A DNA stretch of 64,000 nt from positions 207,889 through 271,888 of the forward strand of contig QKJP01000036.1 of assembly GCA_003249255.1 (NCBI GenBank). The letters run 5' to 3'. How positions within the stretch are numbered: position 1 is the first letter of the stretch; each line of letters begins with the position of its first letter. Under the pieces are notes generated by a model. The model did not search any database. It was not told the origin of the DNA and saw only the letters and a list, made by a program, of their open reading frames with translations. The translations under genes and the position numbers were made by a program. The stretch is from Bacteroidales bacterium (GTDB taxonomy: Bacteria; Bacteroidota; Bacteroidia; Bacteroidales; Marinilabiliaceae). Positions 16,883 through 27,037 of this stretch are shown here, piece after piece.

Positions 16883-18904
16883 ATGGCAAAAGAAAAACCA
16901 ATGAATCAAGGGGGAGAAAAAGAAAAGCCGAAGTATCCAAAGTTTAATTTGTATTGGGCTTACGGATTAATTGCTCTGGCCTTGATTGTTTTAAGTAACC
17001 TTGATTTTGGTCAAGGACCGCATAGAATTACATACAGTGAATTTGAGCAAAAAATTTTAGCGAGTGGCGATATTAAAGAAATTCTTGTAATCAGGAATGA
17101 AGGTGTGGCTGAAGTTACCATTGTTGAAGAAAAATTAGACAAGTACAAAGACTTGTTTAACAATACATTTGGCGCCACTGGTCCTTCTGCTTTAGGGCCT
17201 CATTTTCAGTTTTCAATTCCATCTATTGATAAATTAGAGGAAGCTCGGAAAGCAACTGAAGAAAAGCTAGGACAACCAATTCCAATTGATTTTGAATCAC
17301 GCACAAATTTCATGGGTGAATTCTTTCAATTTATGTGGCCATTATTGTTGTTGCTTATTATTTGGGTTTTCATATTCCGTCGTATGGGAGGTGGTGCCTC
17401 TGCCGGAGGTGGTGCCGGAAATATCTTCAATGTAGGAAAGTCCAGAGCTAAAATGTTTGATAAAGAGGATGCTATAAATGTTAATTTCAAGGATGTGGCT
17501 GGTTTGGCCGAAGCAAAAACTGAATTGGAAGAGATTGTAGAATTCCTTAGAAAACCGGAAAAATACACAGAGTTAGGTGGTAAAATTCCTAAAGGAGCTT
17601 TATTGGTAGGCCCTCCGGGAACAGGTAAGACTTTATTGGCGAAAGCTGTTGCAGGGGAAGCCAATGTGCCATTCTTTTCAATGTCGGGTTCTGATTTTGT
17701 TGAAATGTTTGTGGGTGTTGGAGCTAGTCGTGTAAGAGATTTATTTAAGAAAGCAAAAGAGAAATCTCCATGTATTGTCTTTATTGATGAAATTGATGCC
17801 ATTGGTCGTGCTCGTGGAAAGAATCCTAACATGGGATCAAATGATGAGCGTGAAAATACTTTAAATCAGTTGTTAACTGAAATGGATGGTTTTGGAACCA
17901 ATAGTGGAGTAATCATATTAGCTGCAACAAACCGTGCTGATATTTTAGATAGAGCTTTAATGCGTGCCGGCCGTTTTGACCGTCAGATTCAGGTAGAACT
18001 ACCTGACTTGAAAGAGCGCAAAGCAATTTTTGAAGTACACTTACGTCCCTTAAAGTTAAGTGGTGATGTTGAAAGCAAGTTTTTAGCTAAACAAACACCG
18101 GGATTTTCGGGTGCAGATATTGCAAACATGTGTAACGAAGCTGCCTTAATTGCTGCCCGCAACGATAAGAAAATTGTAGAGAAAGAAGATTTCTTAAATG
18201 CAGTAGACCGTATAGTAGGTGGACTTGAGAAAAAGAATAAAATTATTTCTCAGGATGAACGTAAGGCTGTTGCTTATCATGAAGCAGGTCATGCCACCAT
18301 CAGTTGGTTATTAGAGCATGCCCACCCCTTGGTGAAAGTTACTATTGTTCCGCGAGGCAAAGCTCTAGGTGCTGCGTGGTACTTACCTGAAGAGCGCCAA
18401 TTGACCACAACTGAGCAGATTTTGGATGAAATGTGTTCTGCATTAGGAGGTCGAGCAGCTGAGGATATTACCTTTGGAAGAATTAGTACCGGAGCACTTA
18501 ATGATTTAGAAAAAGTGACTAAACAAGCTTATGCGATGGTTTCTTATTACGGCATGAGTGAGAAAGTCGGCAATATTAGTTTCTTTGATTCAAGTGGGCA
18601 ATCTGATTATTCATTTTCCAAACCATACAGTGAGAAAACAGCAGAGACCATTGATGAGGAAGTAAAGAAAATGGTGGATGAGCAATATGAGAGAGCCAAG
18701 CAGATTTTAATTGATAATCAGGAAAAGCATTCTAAATTAGCCGAGTTCTTATTAGAGCGCGAAGTGATTTTCAGTGAAGATTTGGAAGTGCTTTTTGGAA
18801 AACGTAAATTATCTGCTCATGTGATTGAAGAAGAGGACGAAGATGCATTTGAAGAATTAAAAGAGGATAAAGAAGTAGATACTCAAGCAGAAATAAAAGA
18901 ATAA
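16883..18904 (+). CDS. ftsH: ATP-dependent zinc metalloprotease FtsH
   Basis: Membrane-bound AAA+ protease that degrades misfolded membrane proteins and regulators. Two membrane segments (about 27-45 and 146-166) flank a small periplasmic domain. The Walker A GPPGTGKT is at 243-250, followed by Walker B ([11 protein letters not shown]) and the second region of homology ([20 protein letters not shown]). The zinc motif HEAGH is at 466-470. The acidic C-terminal tail (about 640-673) is typical. Downstream cdsA and psd are separated from it by a terminator. Confidence 0.97.
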   Translation: MAKEKPMNQGGEKEKPKYPKFNLYWAYGLIALALIVLSNLDFGQGPHRITYSEFEQKILASGDIKEILVIRNEGVAEVTIVEEKLDKYKDLFNNTFGATGPSALGPHFQFSIPSIDKLEEARKATEEKLGQPIPIDFESRTNFMGEFFQFMWPLLLLLIIWVFIFRRMGGGASAGGGAGNIFNVGKSRAKMFDKEDAINVNFKDVAGLAEAKTELEEIVEFLRKPEKYTELGGKIPKGALLVGPPGTGKTLLAKAVAGEANVPFFSMSGSDFVEMFVGVGASRVRDLFKKAKEKSPCIVFIDEIDAIGRARGKNPNMGSNDERENTLNQLLTEMDGFGTNSGVIILAATNRADILDRALMRAGRFDRQIQVELPDLKERKAIFEVHLRPLKLSGDVESKFLAKQTPGFSGADIANMCNEAALIAARNDKKIVEKEDFLNAVDRIVGGLEKKNKIISQDERKAVAYHEAGHATISWLLEHAHPLVKVTIVPRGKALGAAWYLPEERQLTTTEQILDEMCSALGGRAAEDITFGRISTGALNDLEKVTKQAYAMVSYYGMSEKVGNISFFDSSGQSDYSFSKPYSEKTAETIDEEVKKMVDEQYERAKQILIDNQEKHSKLAEFLLEREVIFSEDLEVLFGKRKLSAHVIEEEDEDAFEELKEDKEVDTQAEIKE

Positions 18905-18923
18905 ATGTAAGATCATATCATTT

Positions 18924-18968
18924 AAATGGACTTGTAGCAGCTTTAATGTTATAAGTCCATTTTTTTTT
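18924..18968 (+). terminator. terminator after ftsH
   Basis: Stem AAATGGACTT/AAGTCCATTT around a 19-nt loop, then a T run. Confidence 0.8.
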
Positions 18969-19022
18969 GTCAGCTTATTAATTAGATTTCAATAGCTGGT
19001 TTTTAAAATTCATTGGAAAGAT

Positions 19023-19030
19023 TAACTTTG
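19023..19030 (+). promoter_or_regulatory. -7 element (TAACTTTG) of cdsA-psd
   Basis: Exact TAnnTTTG match 16 nt upstream of the cdsA ATG, directly after the ftsH terminator, consistent with a separate transcription unit. Confidence 0.5.
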
Positions 19031-19046
19031 TTTTGCTTAAAATTAA

Positions 19047-19859
19047 ATGATGACAAACTTCCTGCAACGAACTTTAACGGGAATATTATTTGTTCTTGTT
19101 GTGATTGGATCTATTTTGGTTCATGCTTATGCTTTTTTTGCTGTAACAGTATTAATATCTGTTATTGCAATTAATGAGTTTACTCAGTTGTTGGCTAAAA
19201 AATACGGGAAAATCAATCAGGTAATGGCAATTGTGATTGGCGTATCCATTCAGCTTATTGCCTTTTTAGTTGCAAATGGTTTTGTTCGACAGCAGTATTT
19301 CTTGTTAATCCTGCCGCTTATTTGGATTCCATTTGTGGTGGAGTTATTTGAAGGTGGTGAACATCCTTTTCGACGTATTGCATTAACCCTTTTAGGGCCT
19401 ATTTATACGGCTGTTCCTTTGGCACTTTTATACCATTTGGGTTTTGTGTTTGGAACCTATGAACCGCTCACTATCATTGGTTTTTTTGTGCTTGTATGGA
19501 GTAACGATACAGGAGCCTATTTAGTTGGAGTCTCCATGGGAAAGCATAAATTATATGAAAGAATTTCACCAAAAAAGACTTGGGAAGGTTTTATTGGTGG
19601 AATTTTGTTTACTTTTGTCGCCGCATTTTTTATTCATCAGTATACAGGATTAGGATCTTTGGCATTATGGATGGTTGCCGGATTAATCGTTGGATTATTT
19701 GGAACAACGGGTGATTTGATTGAATCGATGTTGAAAAGAAATGTTGATATTAAAGATTCAGGGAATATTTTACCTGGACATGGTGGAGTGTTAGACCGTT
19801 TTGATGCGGTATTATTTGCTGCACCTTTAATTTTTACATTGTTTATTTTATTTAGCTAA
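19047..19859 (+). CDS. cdsA: phosphatidate cytidylyltransferase
   Basis: Makes CDP-diacylglycerol from phosphatidate and CTP, the branch point of phospholipid synthesis. It is a 270-residue polytopic membrane protein with the C-terminal signature SPKKTWEGFIGG and KDSGNILPGHGGVLDRFDA. The first codons are ATG ATG; either could start. It is followed 17 nt later by the phosphatidylserine decarboxylase gene, a functional pairing for phosphatidylethanolamine synthesis. Confidence 0.96.
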   Translation: MMTNFLQRTLTGILFVLVVIGSILVHAYAFFAVTVLISVIAINEFTQLLAKKYGKINQVMAIVIGVSIQLIAFLVANGFVRQQYFLLILPLIWIPFVVELFEGGEHPFRRIALTLLGPIYTAVPLALLYHLGFVFGTYEPLTIIGFFVLVWSNDTGAYLVGVSMGKHKLYERISPKKTWEGFIGGILFTFVAAFFIHQYTGLGSLALWMVAGLIVGLFGTTGDLIESMLKRNVDIKDSGNILPGHGGVLDRFDAVLFAAPLIFTLFILFS

Positions 19860-19876
19860 TATAGAATTTATACCCT

Positions 19877-20530
19877 ATGACAATTCACAAAGAAGGTTAC
19901 TCAACTCTAGCTGTAACGTTTTTAGTTTTAGCCGCAGTAAATGCAGGAATATATTTTTTGGCAGGGATTGAAGCTGCTAAATATTCAGCAATTATTTCGT
20001 TTGGAGTCTATGCGCTTATTTTGAATTTTTTTCGCAATCCTAATCGAGAAGCCTATATTGCAGATGGTGCTATAATTGCTCCTGCTGATGGTAAGGTTGT
20101 GGTTATCGAAGAGGTTGATGAGCCTGAATACTTAAAGACTAAATGTTTACAAGTTTCCATTTTTATGAATGTTTTTAATGTGCATATTAATTGGTTTCCG
20201 GTTAAGGGATTGACTAAATATTTCAGACATCACAATGGTGATTTTATGGCAGCTTATTTACCAAAATCAAGTACTGAAAATGAACGTACTACTGTAGTTG
20301 TTGAAACAGATGGTGGGAAAGAGATTTTGGTTAGACAGGTTGCGGGTGCTATGGCAAGGAGAATTGTTTGTTATGCCAAAGAGAGTGAAAAAATCAGCCA
20401 AGGAGATCAAATGGGCTTCATCAAATTTGGTAGCAGGGTAGACCTATATTTACCTCTTGGGACTAAAATAGATGTTAAACTTGACCAGAAAGTGAGAGGT
20501 CGTCAGACCGTTTTAGGCTGGGTTAAATAA
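19877..20530 (+). CDS. psd: phosphatidylserine decarboxylase family protein
   Basis: Decarboxylates phosphatidylserine to phosphatidylethanolamine through a pyruvoyl group formed by self-cleavage. The cleavage site is the Gly185-Ser186 pair in FIKFGSRVDLYLP. The conserved NVHINWFPV and HHNGDF blocks are present. At 217 residues it belongs to the short Psd class, with two hydrophobic segments at about 12-50. It is translationally close to cdsA, so the two likely form an operon. Confidence 0.94.
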   Translation: MTIHKEGYSTLAVTFLVLAAVNAGIYFLAGIEAAKYSAIISFGVYALILNFFRNPNREAYIADGAIIAPADGKVVVIEEVDEPEYLKTKCLQVSIFMNVFNVHINWFPVKGLTKYFRHHNGDFMAAYLPKSSTENERTTVVVETDGGKEILVRQVAGAMARRIVCYAKESEKISQGDQMGFIKFGSRVDLYLPLGTKIDVKLDQKVRGRQTVLGWVK

Positions 20531-20703
20531 TGAATAATATTTTTTGAATAGAATGCTGTTCTATTTTAAGCAGCTTTTTTTATGTTTTTGAGAAAAAGTA
20601 GACTTGAGATGAAATTATTTACGCTTGGTAGTGTAAAAGTTAAATAGTTTAGTATCTTGGGTTGCAGTTTTATAACTAGTTATTAATTTACAAATTATCA
20701 CCT

Positions 20704-20922
20704 ATGAAAAAGTTATTATTTGTTTTGGCAGTCGCAGGATTTGCATGTTCATGTCAAACTCAGCCAAGCGACAAAAAAGCAGAAGCAGAAATGAAAGAAA
20801 CTGTTATGGAAGAGGCTCCTGCAATGGTGGAAGAGGTTGCTCCTGATTCTACAGCTATGGAAGAAGATTCTCTTGCTGTGGATGCTCCAGAATCTGAAGA
20901 AGTGGTAGAAGTAGCTGAATAG
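20704..20922 (+). CDS. small acidic lipoprotein
   Basis: 72 residues. The signal peptide MKKLLFVLAVAGFACSC has a lipobox-like ending (FACSC), and the mature part is almost entirely E, A, V, D and S with no folded-domain pattern. It is probably a surface or periplasmic lipoprotein of unknown role. A strong terminator follows at 20965, so it forms its own unit. Confidence 0.7.
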   Translation: MKKLLFVLAVAGFACSCQTQPSDKKAEAEMKETVMEEAPAMVEEVAPDSTAMEEDSLAVDAPESEEVVEVAE

Positions 20923-20964
20923 TTTTTTCTGTTTCAACTTAGAGAGTTTAAAAAAATGTACTTA

Positions 20965-20998
20965 AATGGTGGGATCTTATGGTTCCACCATTTTTTTT
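20965..20998 (+). terminator. terminator after the acidic lipoprotein gene
   Basis: Stem AATGGTGG/CCACCATT followed by eight T. Confidence 0.88.
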
Positions 20999-21086
20999 GG
21001 GTAATTGTAAATGAATAATAGGACTGGGTTTGTGGAGCAAAGAGAAAAATAGTAGGTTTGTTTTCGGGAATTCTTGATCTTAATTT

Positions 21087-23318
21087 ATGTTTATGCAAAA
21101 AAATCAAGCAACTTCACCAAATACCGGGTTTGGTTCATTGGCTGTTTTTATGACTGCCATATCTACAATTTTAGGAGCTATACTTTTTCTTCGATTTGGT
21201 TATGCAGTTGCTCACGTTGGATTAGGCGGGCTATTGGCTATCATCCTAATTGGTCATGTTGTAACCATTCCTACGGCATTAGCAGTGGCAGAGATTGCTA
21301 CTAATCAGAGGGTGCAAGGCGGAGGTGCATATTTTATCATATCTCGTTCTTTTGGTTTGAATATTGGGGGTGCCATCGGTCTGGCTCTATACTTGTCGCA
21401 AGCCATAAGTGTAGCCTTTTACGTCATTGCCTTTGGAGAAGCCTTTGATCCATTAATACCACTCATTCCATGGGATATTGATCCGGCTGTATTCAAAAAG
21501 ATTGTAGTGATTAGCTTAATGGCAATATTGTCTATTATTGCAATTTTGAAAGGCGCTAATATCGGAATGAAAGCATTGTATGGAGTAGTTGCGTTATTGT
21601 TCGTTTCAATAATCTTTTTTCTTTTGGGTAACCCAACCAATGAAACTGTTACTTTAGAATTTAATTCTACAATAGAAGGAGGACAGAGTTTCTTTTATGT
21701 TTTTACAATTATTTTCCCGGCTTTTACCGGAATTGCTGCCGGTCTTGGACTTTCTGGTGATTTAAAAGAACCTAAAATAAGTATTCCAAGGGGTACTTTA
21801 TTAGCAACTTTGGCAGGAATGGTAATTTATGTTTTAGTAGCTGTAAAATTGGCTACCTCTGCCACGCTGGATGAAATGGCCAGTGATATGTTAATCATGT
21901 CAAAAATAGCAATTTGGGGACCAATCATTCCAATTGGATTAGCTGCAGCAACTTTATCGTCAGCAATAGGATCGTTGCTTGTTGCGCCCAGAACACTGCA
22001 AGCCATTGGTTATGATTCCATTTTGCCCTTTAATAACTTTAATACCTGGATTGCAAAGGGAAGAAGTAAAGATAATGATCCCGTTAATGGAAGTATATTA
22101 ACCATCTGTATTGCCTTTTTCTTTATTGCAATTGGTGATATTGAATCCGTTGCCCAAATTATTTCGATGTTTTTTATGGTGACTTATGGTGCCATTTGTT
22201 TAATTTCATTTTTAGAGCATTTTGCAGCTGATCCTTCTTATCGTCCGACTTTTAAATATAACCGTTGGTATTTTTCTTTATTAGGTGCGATCTTAAGTTT
22301 TTGGTTGATGTTTCAAATGAATTGGGGTTATGCCATGTTATCTGTTGTTATTATGGCAATTACCTATCATTTGATTACCATAGCTCGACCGGAGAAACAA
22401 GGACTAGAAAAACTGTTTAAGGGTGTTGTCTTTCAGTTGAGCCGTGAGATCCAGATTTTTGTACAGCGTGCCAATAAGGAGGATGGTAATGCTAATTGGC
22501 GGCCATTTTCAATCTGTGTTTCTGAAGATTCCTTTAAGCGACAATCTGCTTTTGATTTGTTAAGATGGATTTCCTATAAACATGGTTTTGGTACTTACAT
22601 TCATTTTTTAAAAGGGTTTCTCAACAAGAAGTCTCACAATGAATCTCAAGTAATACTAGACCGTTTAATCAATCAGGCAAAGGGTAGTAATAGTCGAATT
22701 TATCTTGATACCATTATTAGTCCGTCATATACGTCGGCCATCGCTCAAGTGATTCAGTTAAGTGGATTTAGTGGGAAAGGGAACAATTTAATTCTTTTCG
22801 AATTTGAGCGCACTAATCCCGAAGCTTTAAAACATGCCTTGGATAATTTTTCTTTATTTGAAGCGACTTCTTTTGATGTTTGTATTTTAAATTCATCCTA
22901 CAAAGGTTTTGGCTACAAGCGCGAAATCCATGTTTGGATTGGAGAAAAAGATTTTAGAAATGCCAATTTGATGATTTTATTGGCTTACATTATTTCCGGT
23001 CATCCGGAGTGGAAAAATGGTGTTATTAAAATCTTTGCATTATTTCCGGAGAATCAAATCGAGAATCGACGGGAACGTTTAATTCAATTAATTAAAGAAG
23101 GCCGTTTACCAATTTCGCAAAGCAACATTACATTTATTCCTTATTCTCAAGAGCAAACAGACCGATCGGTGATCATTCAAAATAGCATTGATGCTGATTT
23201 AACGATAATAGGATTTAATCCGAAGCAAATCGAGCAAGGTGAAAATAGTTTTGTGGATTACGGTGATATGGCAAATGTTTTATTTGTGAACACCTTTAAT
23301 AAAAAAGCGATAGAATAA
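21087..23318 (+). CDS. APC-superfamily permease, cation-chloride cotransporter (SLC12)-like
   Basis: 743 residues. About twelve membrane segments fill residues 20-440, starting FGSLAVFMTAISTILGAILFLRFG, the pattern of SLC12-type transporters and related amino acid permeases. Residues about 445-743 are a soluble domain resembling the C-terminal regulatory domain of eukaryotic and bacterial cation-chloride cotransporters. Transported ion is not determinable. An ATG two codons in (MQKNQATS, 21093) is an alternative start. It heads a four-gene cluster with short spacings (10, 24 and 41 nt) ending at coaD. Confidence 0.82.
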   Translation: MFMQKNQATSPNTGFGSLAVFMTAISTILGAILFLRFGYAVAHVGLGGLLAIILIGHVVTIPTALAVAEIATNQRVQGGGAYFIISRSFGLNIGGAIGLALYLSQAISVAFYVIAFGEAFDPLIPLIPWDIDPAVFKKIVVISLMAILSIIAILKGANIGMKALYGVVALLFVSIIFFLLGNPTNETVTLEFNSTIEGGQSFFYVFTIIFPAFTGIAAGLGLSGDLKEPKISIPRGTLLATLAGMVIYVLVAVKLATSATLDEMASDMLIMSKIAIWGPIIPIGLAAATLSSAIGSLLVAPRTLQAIGYDSILPFNNFNTWIAKGRSKDNDPVNGSILTICIAFFFIAIGDIESVAQIISMFFMVTYGAICLISFLEHFAADPSYRPTFKYNRWYFSLLGAILSFWLMFQMNWGYAMLSVVIMAITYHLITIARPEKQGLEKLFKGVVFQLSREIQIFVQRANKEDGNANWRPFSICVSEDSFKRQSAFDLLRWISYKHGFGTYIHFLKGFLNKKSHNESQVILDRLINQAKGSNSRIYLDTIISPSYTSAIAQVIQLSGFSGKGNNLILFEFERTNPEALKHALDNFSLFEATSFDVCILNSSYKGFGYKREIHVWIGEKDFRNANLMILLAYIISGHPEWKNGVIKIFALFPENQIENRRERLIQLIKEGRLPISQSNITFIPYSQEQTDRSVIIQNSIDADLTIIGFNPKQIEQGENSFVDYGDMANVLFVNTFNKKAIE

Positions 23319-23328
23319 AAGATAAGTT

Positions 23329-24987
23329 ATGACTAAAAAGCCTGTGCAAGACAGCCCGAAAAGTGTATTTGTAGCTGTAGATTCGTTTTTCACAAAACAT
23401 CAGAAAATGTTTTTTTGGATTTCAATAGGATTATTTACCCTAACATCTCTATTATTGTTTAACGTGAGAGTGAGCGAAGGCGGGGATGATAGCACCTATA
23501 TCATTCGAGCATTAAACTTATGGAATAAAGGAACTTATCCTACCTATCAGGGGCCTGTGTATCCTATGGTTCTTTCATTAATTGCCGGAATTGGAGGATT
23601 AAAGCTTGGCTTACTTAAAGTTACATCATTGGTGTTTTTAGTAGGATTTTTAGTTTTGTTTTACCGCAGTTTTAAAAATAGAATATCCAACACGACTCTT
23701 TTCTTGACCTTGTTGCTTTTTAGCGTCAATAGTTTTGTGGCCTATTTTTCGTCTCAAACCTATTCTGAAGCGCTGTTTATGTTATTACAAATACCAGTTT
23801 TCTTATTGCTGTTTAATTACAGTGATCGACAAACTACTGAGGTTGATTATAAACAGTTAATAATAATTAGCTTATTTATAGTTCTTGGTTTTTTTACTCG
23901 TACTGTAGGTCTAGGAGCTTTAATTGCTGTTGTTATCTATTTCTTAGTTCAGAAACAATACAAGGAACTGGTTATGGTAGTTGTATCTTTTTTAGTCATA
24001 ACTGCATTGTTTCTCTTTTTAAAGGATGCAATTTGGGACAATGGTTTTTTTGAAAATAAGCAAGCCAATACATTAATATATGTTGATCCTTACGATTTCT
24101 CCAAAGGGAAAGAATCATTTACAGGATATTTTGGACGTTTTGTTGATAACTCCAACCTATATCTTTCCAAGCATTTGATGATTCTTACAGGTTTTCGAGA
24201 TGCGTTGTCTTTAAAAACTGATGGGATTGTTACCATCTTATTATATGCGATTTTTATTTTTGGATTTATTTCTGCCTTCAAGAAGAATAAGTATTTACTG
24301 TTTGCAGGAATCTATACCGTTATCATGTTGGGGATTACTTTTATTACCTTACAAAAGTTATGGGATCAATACCGCCTTATTGTACCCTATTTTCCTTTTA
24401 TGTTGCTTTTGATCATTTATGGGTTAAAGCAAATCATTGAGAAAATTGGTAACAAAAAGGGGATTTATGTTTTACTGGGATTGTTTGCTTTTAGTTTTTT
24501 TAGTACGGCTAGTCAATCTTTAAAAACAGTTGATTTAATGACGCTTCGGAGTAATATTAATGGTAACCGTTTTGATGGTTATTCAAATGATTGGGCCAAT
24601 TATCTAAAAATGGCAGAATACATTGGAAACCATCTTCCGGAAGATACTTATGTGGCATGCCGAAAGCCCAATATGTCTCGTATATATGCGAATGGTAAAG
24701 AGTTTTATGGGATTTATCGTTTTCAAACTACCGATGCCGATAGTTTGTTAAACGGTTTAAGAGAACGCAATGTAACTCATGTATTAGTTGGCAGTTTAAG
24801 GAAGAATCCTCGTGTAAATAATGGTGAGGTTATTAATACTATTCACAGGTACATGTCTTATATCTTGCAAAAATATCCAAAAAGTTTAAGGCTTACTAAA
24901 AAGATAGGTGGTACTGAGCCAGCACATCTTTTTGAAATTATATATCCATTAAAGCAATCTGCTAATAAAGAACCCGTAACAAATTAA
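23329..24987 (+). CDS. polytopic GT-C type glycosyltransferase (GT39/ArnT-like)
   Basis: 552 residues with about ten to eleven membrane segments and an early acidic loop motif SEGGDDSTYI after the first helix. This is the position where GT-C enzymes carry the catalytic Asp that acts on polyprenyl-phosphate sugars. The C-terminal roughly 130 residues are periplasmic. It lies directly upstream of a DPM1-like GT2 fusion, which could supply the lipid-linked sugar donor. Acceptor and sugar unknown. Confidence 0.75.
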   Translation: MTKKPVQDSPKSVFVAVDSFFTKHQKMFFWISIGLFTLTSLLLFNVRVSEGGDDSTYIIRALNLWNKGTYPTYQGPVYPMVLSLIAGIGGLKLGLLKVTSLVFLVGFLVLFYRSFKNRISNTTLFLTLLLFSVNSFVAYFSSQTYSEALFMLLQIPVFLLLFNYSDRQTTEVDYKQLIIISLFIVLGFFTRTVGLGALIAVVIYFLVQKQYKELVMVVVSFLVITALFLFLKDAIWDNGFFENKQANTLIYVDPYDFSKGKESFTGYFGRFVDNSNLYLSKHLMILTGFRDALSLKTDGIVTILLYAIFIFGFISAFKKNKYLLFAGIYTVIMLGITFITLQKLWDQYRLIVPYFPFMLLLIIYGLKQIIEKIGNKKGIYVLLGLFAFSFFSTASQSLKTVDLMTLRSNINGNRFDGYSNDWANYLKMAEYIGNHLPEDTYVACRKPNMSRIYANGKEFYGIYRFQTTDADSLLNGLRERNVTHVLVGSLRKNPRVNNGEVINTIHRYMSYILQKYPKSLRLTKKIGGTEPAHLFEIIYPLKQSANKEPVTN

Positions 24988-25011
24988 ATCAAACGCAACA
25001 GATAGTTTAAT

Positions 25012-26439
25012 ATGAAATCAAATATAGAGCGTAAAGCTTATTTTGAATCCCGGGCAGAGGGATGGGTAAAGCATAGGAAGCGAACTGCCTATTATTGGGA
25101 TTCAATAACCCGGTATTGTAATTATTTTATACAGGAAGATAGCTTTGTATTAGAAGTTGGTTGTGGTTCAGGTGAACTGCTTAATGCGATAAATGGTAAA
25201 GAAAAAACGGGGATTGATTTTTGTGAATCTATTTTAAATCAGGCGAAAAAACAATTTTCTCATTTGGATTTCCAATTGATGGAGGCTGAAAGTATCAGTC
25301 TTACTAAAAAGTATGATATCATTATTCTGTCTAATCTCATCGGGGTTGTTGATGATGTGGAACATGTTTTTAATGAGTTGCACAAAGTCTGCCATGAGAA
25401 AACAAGGGTAATTGTGACCTATTATAGTGCGGTTTGGGAGCCGGTTATTCGTTTAGCCGAATGCTTACGGATCAAGAAAAAAATGCCGGAACAAAATTGG
25501 TTGTCCTCAGGTGATATTTCCAATTTGCTATACCTGGCTGGGTTTGAAGCTTATAAGAATAATCGAAACATGCTGTTCCCATTTCGCATACCATTATTTT
25601 CAACTTTTCTAAATCGCTTTGTTTCTCGTTTTCCGTTAATTAACGGCTTAAGTTTAAATCAATTTGTTTTTGCGCGGCCATTTCCTAAAACCAAGCGTGA
25701 AGAAGAGAAGAATACAGCCTATTCTGTTTCTGTAGTTGTGCCAGCCCGAAATGAGAGTGGTAATTTGGAAGATGCCATCCTAAGAACTCCGCAGATGGGC
25801 AAGTTTACGGAGCTTATTTTTGTGGAAGGAAACTCAACGGATGATACCTGGGAGAAGATTCAGCAATTAGCTCAAAAATATAAAACAACACACCGGATCA
25901 AGATTATGCAGCAAGATGGCAAAGGCAAAGGTGATGCCGTACGAAAAGGTTATGCTGCCGCAGAAGGAGATATTTTGATGATCTTAGATGCTGATTTAAC
26001 CGTAGCTCCCGAAGACCTGCCCAAATTCTACAATGCCATTACCTGTGGCAAAGGCGAGTTTATCAATGGGGTTCGTTTGGTTTACCCCATGGAAAAGAAT
26101 GCGATGCGTACCCTAAATACTTTTGGTAATCATTTCTTTAGTAAGTTGTTTAGTTGGATTTTAGAACGACCTATTAAAGATACTTTATGTGGTACTAAGG
26201 TTATGTTTCGCCAGGATTATTTAAAATTAGCGGCAAACCGTAAGTTTTTTGGTGAGTTCGATCCTTTTGGTGATTTTGATTTGCTGTTTGGAGCCTATAA
26301 GCTCAATTTAAAAATCATTGATTTACCAATAAGGTATCGCGAAAGAAAGTATGGAGATACCAATATTTCCCGATTTAGACATGGCTTTATCTTGTTGAGG
26401 ATGGCGGCTTTTGCCGCAGGTAAAATTAAATTTTGGTAA
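25012..26439 (+). CDS. SAM-dependent methyltransferase fused to GT2 glycosyltransferase
   Basis: 475 residues, two domains. Residues about 40-155 are a class I methyltransferase, with LEVGCGSGELLNAI as the SAM-binding loop. Residues about 238-470 are a GT2 domain like dolichol/polyprenyl-phosphate mannosyltransferase: SVSVVVPARNESGNLEDAI at the start, metal-binding DADLTV, then DTLCGTKVMFR and FDLLFGAYKLNL. There is no C-terminal membrane segment. It probably makes a polyprenyl-phosphate sugar for the upstream GT-C enzyme (inference from order and family). Confidence 0.85.
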   Translation: MKSNIERKAYFESRAEGWVKHRKRTAYYWDSITRYCNYFIQEDSFVLEVGCGSGELLNAINGKEKTGIDFCESILNQAKKQFSHLDFQLMEAESISLTKKYDIIILSNLIGVVDDVEHVFNELHKVCHEKTRVIVTYYSAVWEPVIRLAECLRIKKKMPEQNWLSSGDISNLLYLAGFEAYKNNRNMLFPFRIPLFSTFLNRFVSRFPLINGLSLNQFVFARPFPKTKREEEKNTAYSVSVVVPARNESGNLEDAILRTPQMGKFTELIFVEGNSTDDTWEKIQQLAQKYKTTHRIKIMQQDGKGKGDAVRKGYAAAEGDILMILDADLTVAPEDLPKFYNAITCGKGEFINGVRLVYPMEKNAMRTLNTFGNHFFSKLFSWILERPIKDTLCGTKVMFRQDYLKLAANRKFFGEFDPFGDFDLLFGAYKLNLKIIDLPIRYRERKYGDTNISRFRHGFILLRMAAFAAGKIKFW

Positions 26440-26480
26440 AATTATTGACTTCGGTTAATAGCACTTAAAAATAGTTGAAT

Positions 26481-26951
26481 ATGAAAAAAGCAATATTTCC
26501 CGGTTCTTTTGATCCATTTACAATTGGGCATGAAGATGTTGTAAAAAGAGGTTTAAGTTTGTTTGGTAAAATAGTGATCGCTTTGGGTTATAACTCAAAT
26601 AAAAATGACTTTTTCCCAATTGAGGATCGTATGCATTGGATAAAAGATGTGTTTTGTGGTGATGATCGAATTGAGGTAGCCAAATATCAAGGGTTAACTG
26701 TTGAATTTGCACAAGAAATAAATGCGACTCATATCTTGAGAGGAATCCGTACCGCTGCCGATTTTGAGTACGAACGTGCTATTGCGCAGGTGAATAAGGC
26801 TATGACGGGGATTGATTCTGTATTCTTATTAACCACTCCGGAACATACTCCAGTAAATAGTAGTATTGTTCGGGATATTTTAAAACACAATGGGGACGCC
26901 AGTATGTTTCTACCCAAAGCAATTAATATTAACGTGAAGAATTATCTTTAG
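26481..26951 (+). CDS. coaD: phosphopantetheine adenylyltransferase
   Basis: Fourth step of coenzyme A synthesis, transferring AMP to 4'-phosphopantetheine. GSFDPFTIGHEDV carries the (T/H)xGH nucleotidyl-transfer motif with H17, and NSSIVRDI is the ISSTxxR-like motif. Start: the ATG at 26481 (MKKAIFPGSF) is chosen over the TTG two codons upstream. 156 residues is standard. It ends the 21-27 kb cluster, about 40 nt after the GT2 fusion. Confidence 0.96.
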   Translation: MKKAIFPGSFDPFTIGHEDVVKRGLSLFGKIVIALGYNSNKNDFFPIEDRMHWIKDVFCGDDRIEVAKYQGLTVEFAQEINATHILRGIRTAADFEYERAIAQVNKAMTGIDSVFLLTTPEHTPVNSSIVRDILKHNGDASMFLPKAININVKNYL

Positions 26952-27037
26952 GCTGCAAGGTTTTGCTTTGGAATAATAATTGTGTTCTTGTTTAAGTTTA
27001 TTTCTGATAAGCTCTTTACTTATTTTAATTAGAGGAT

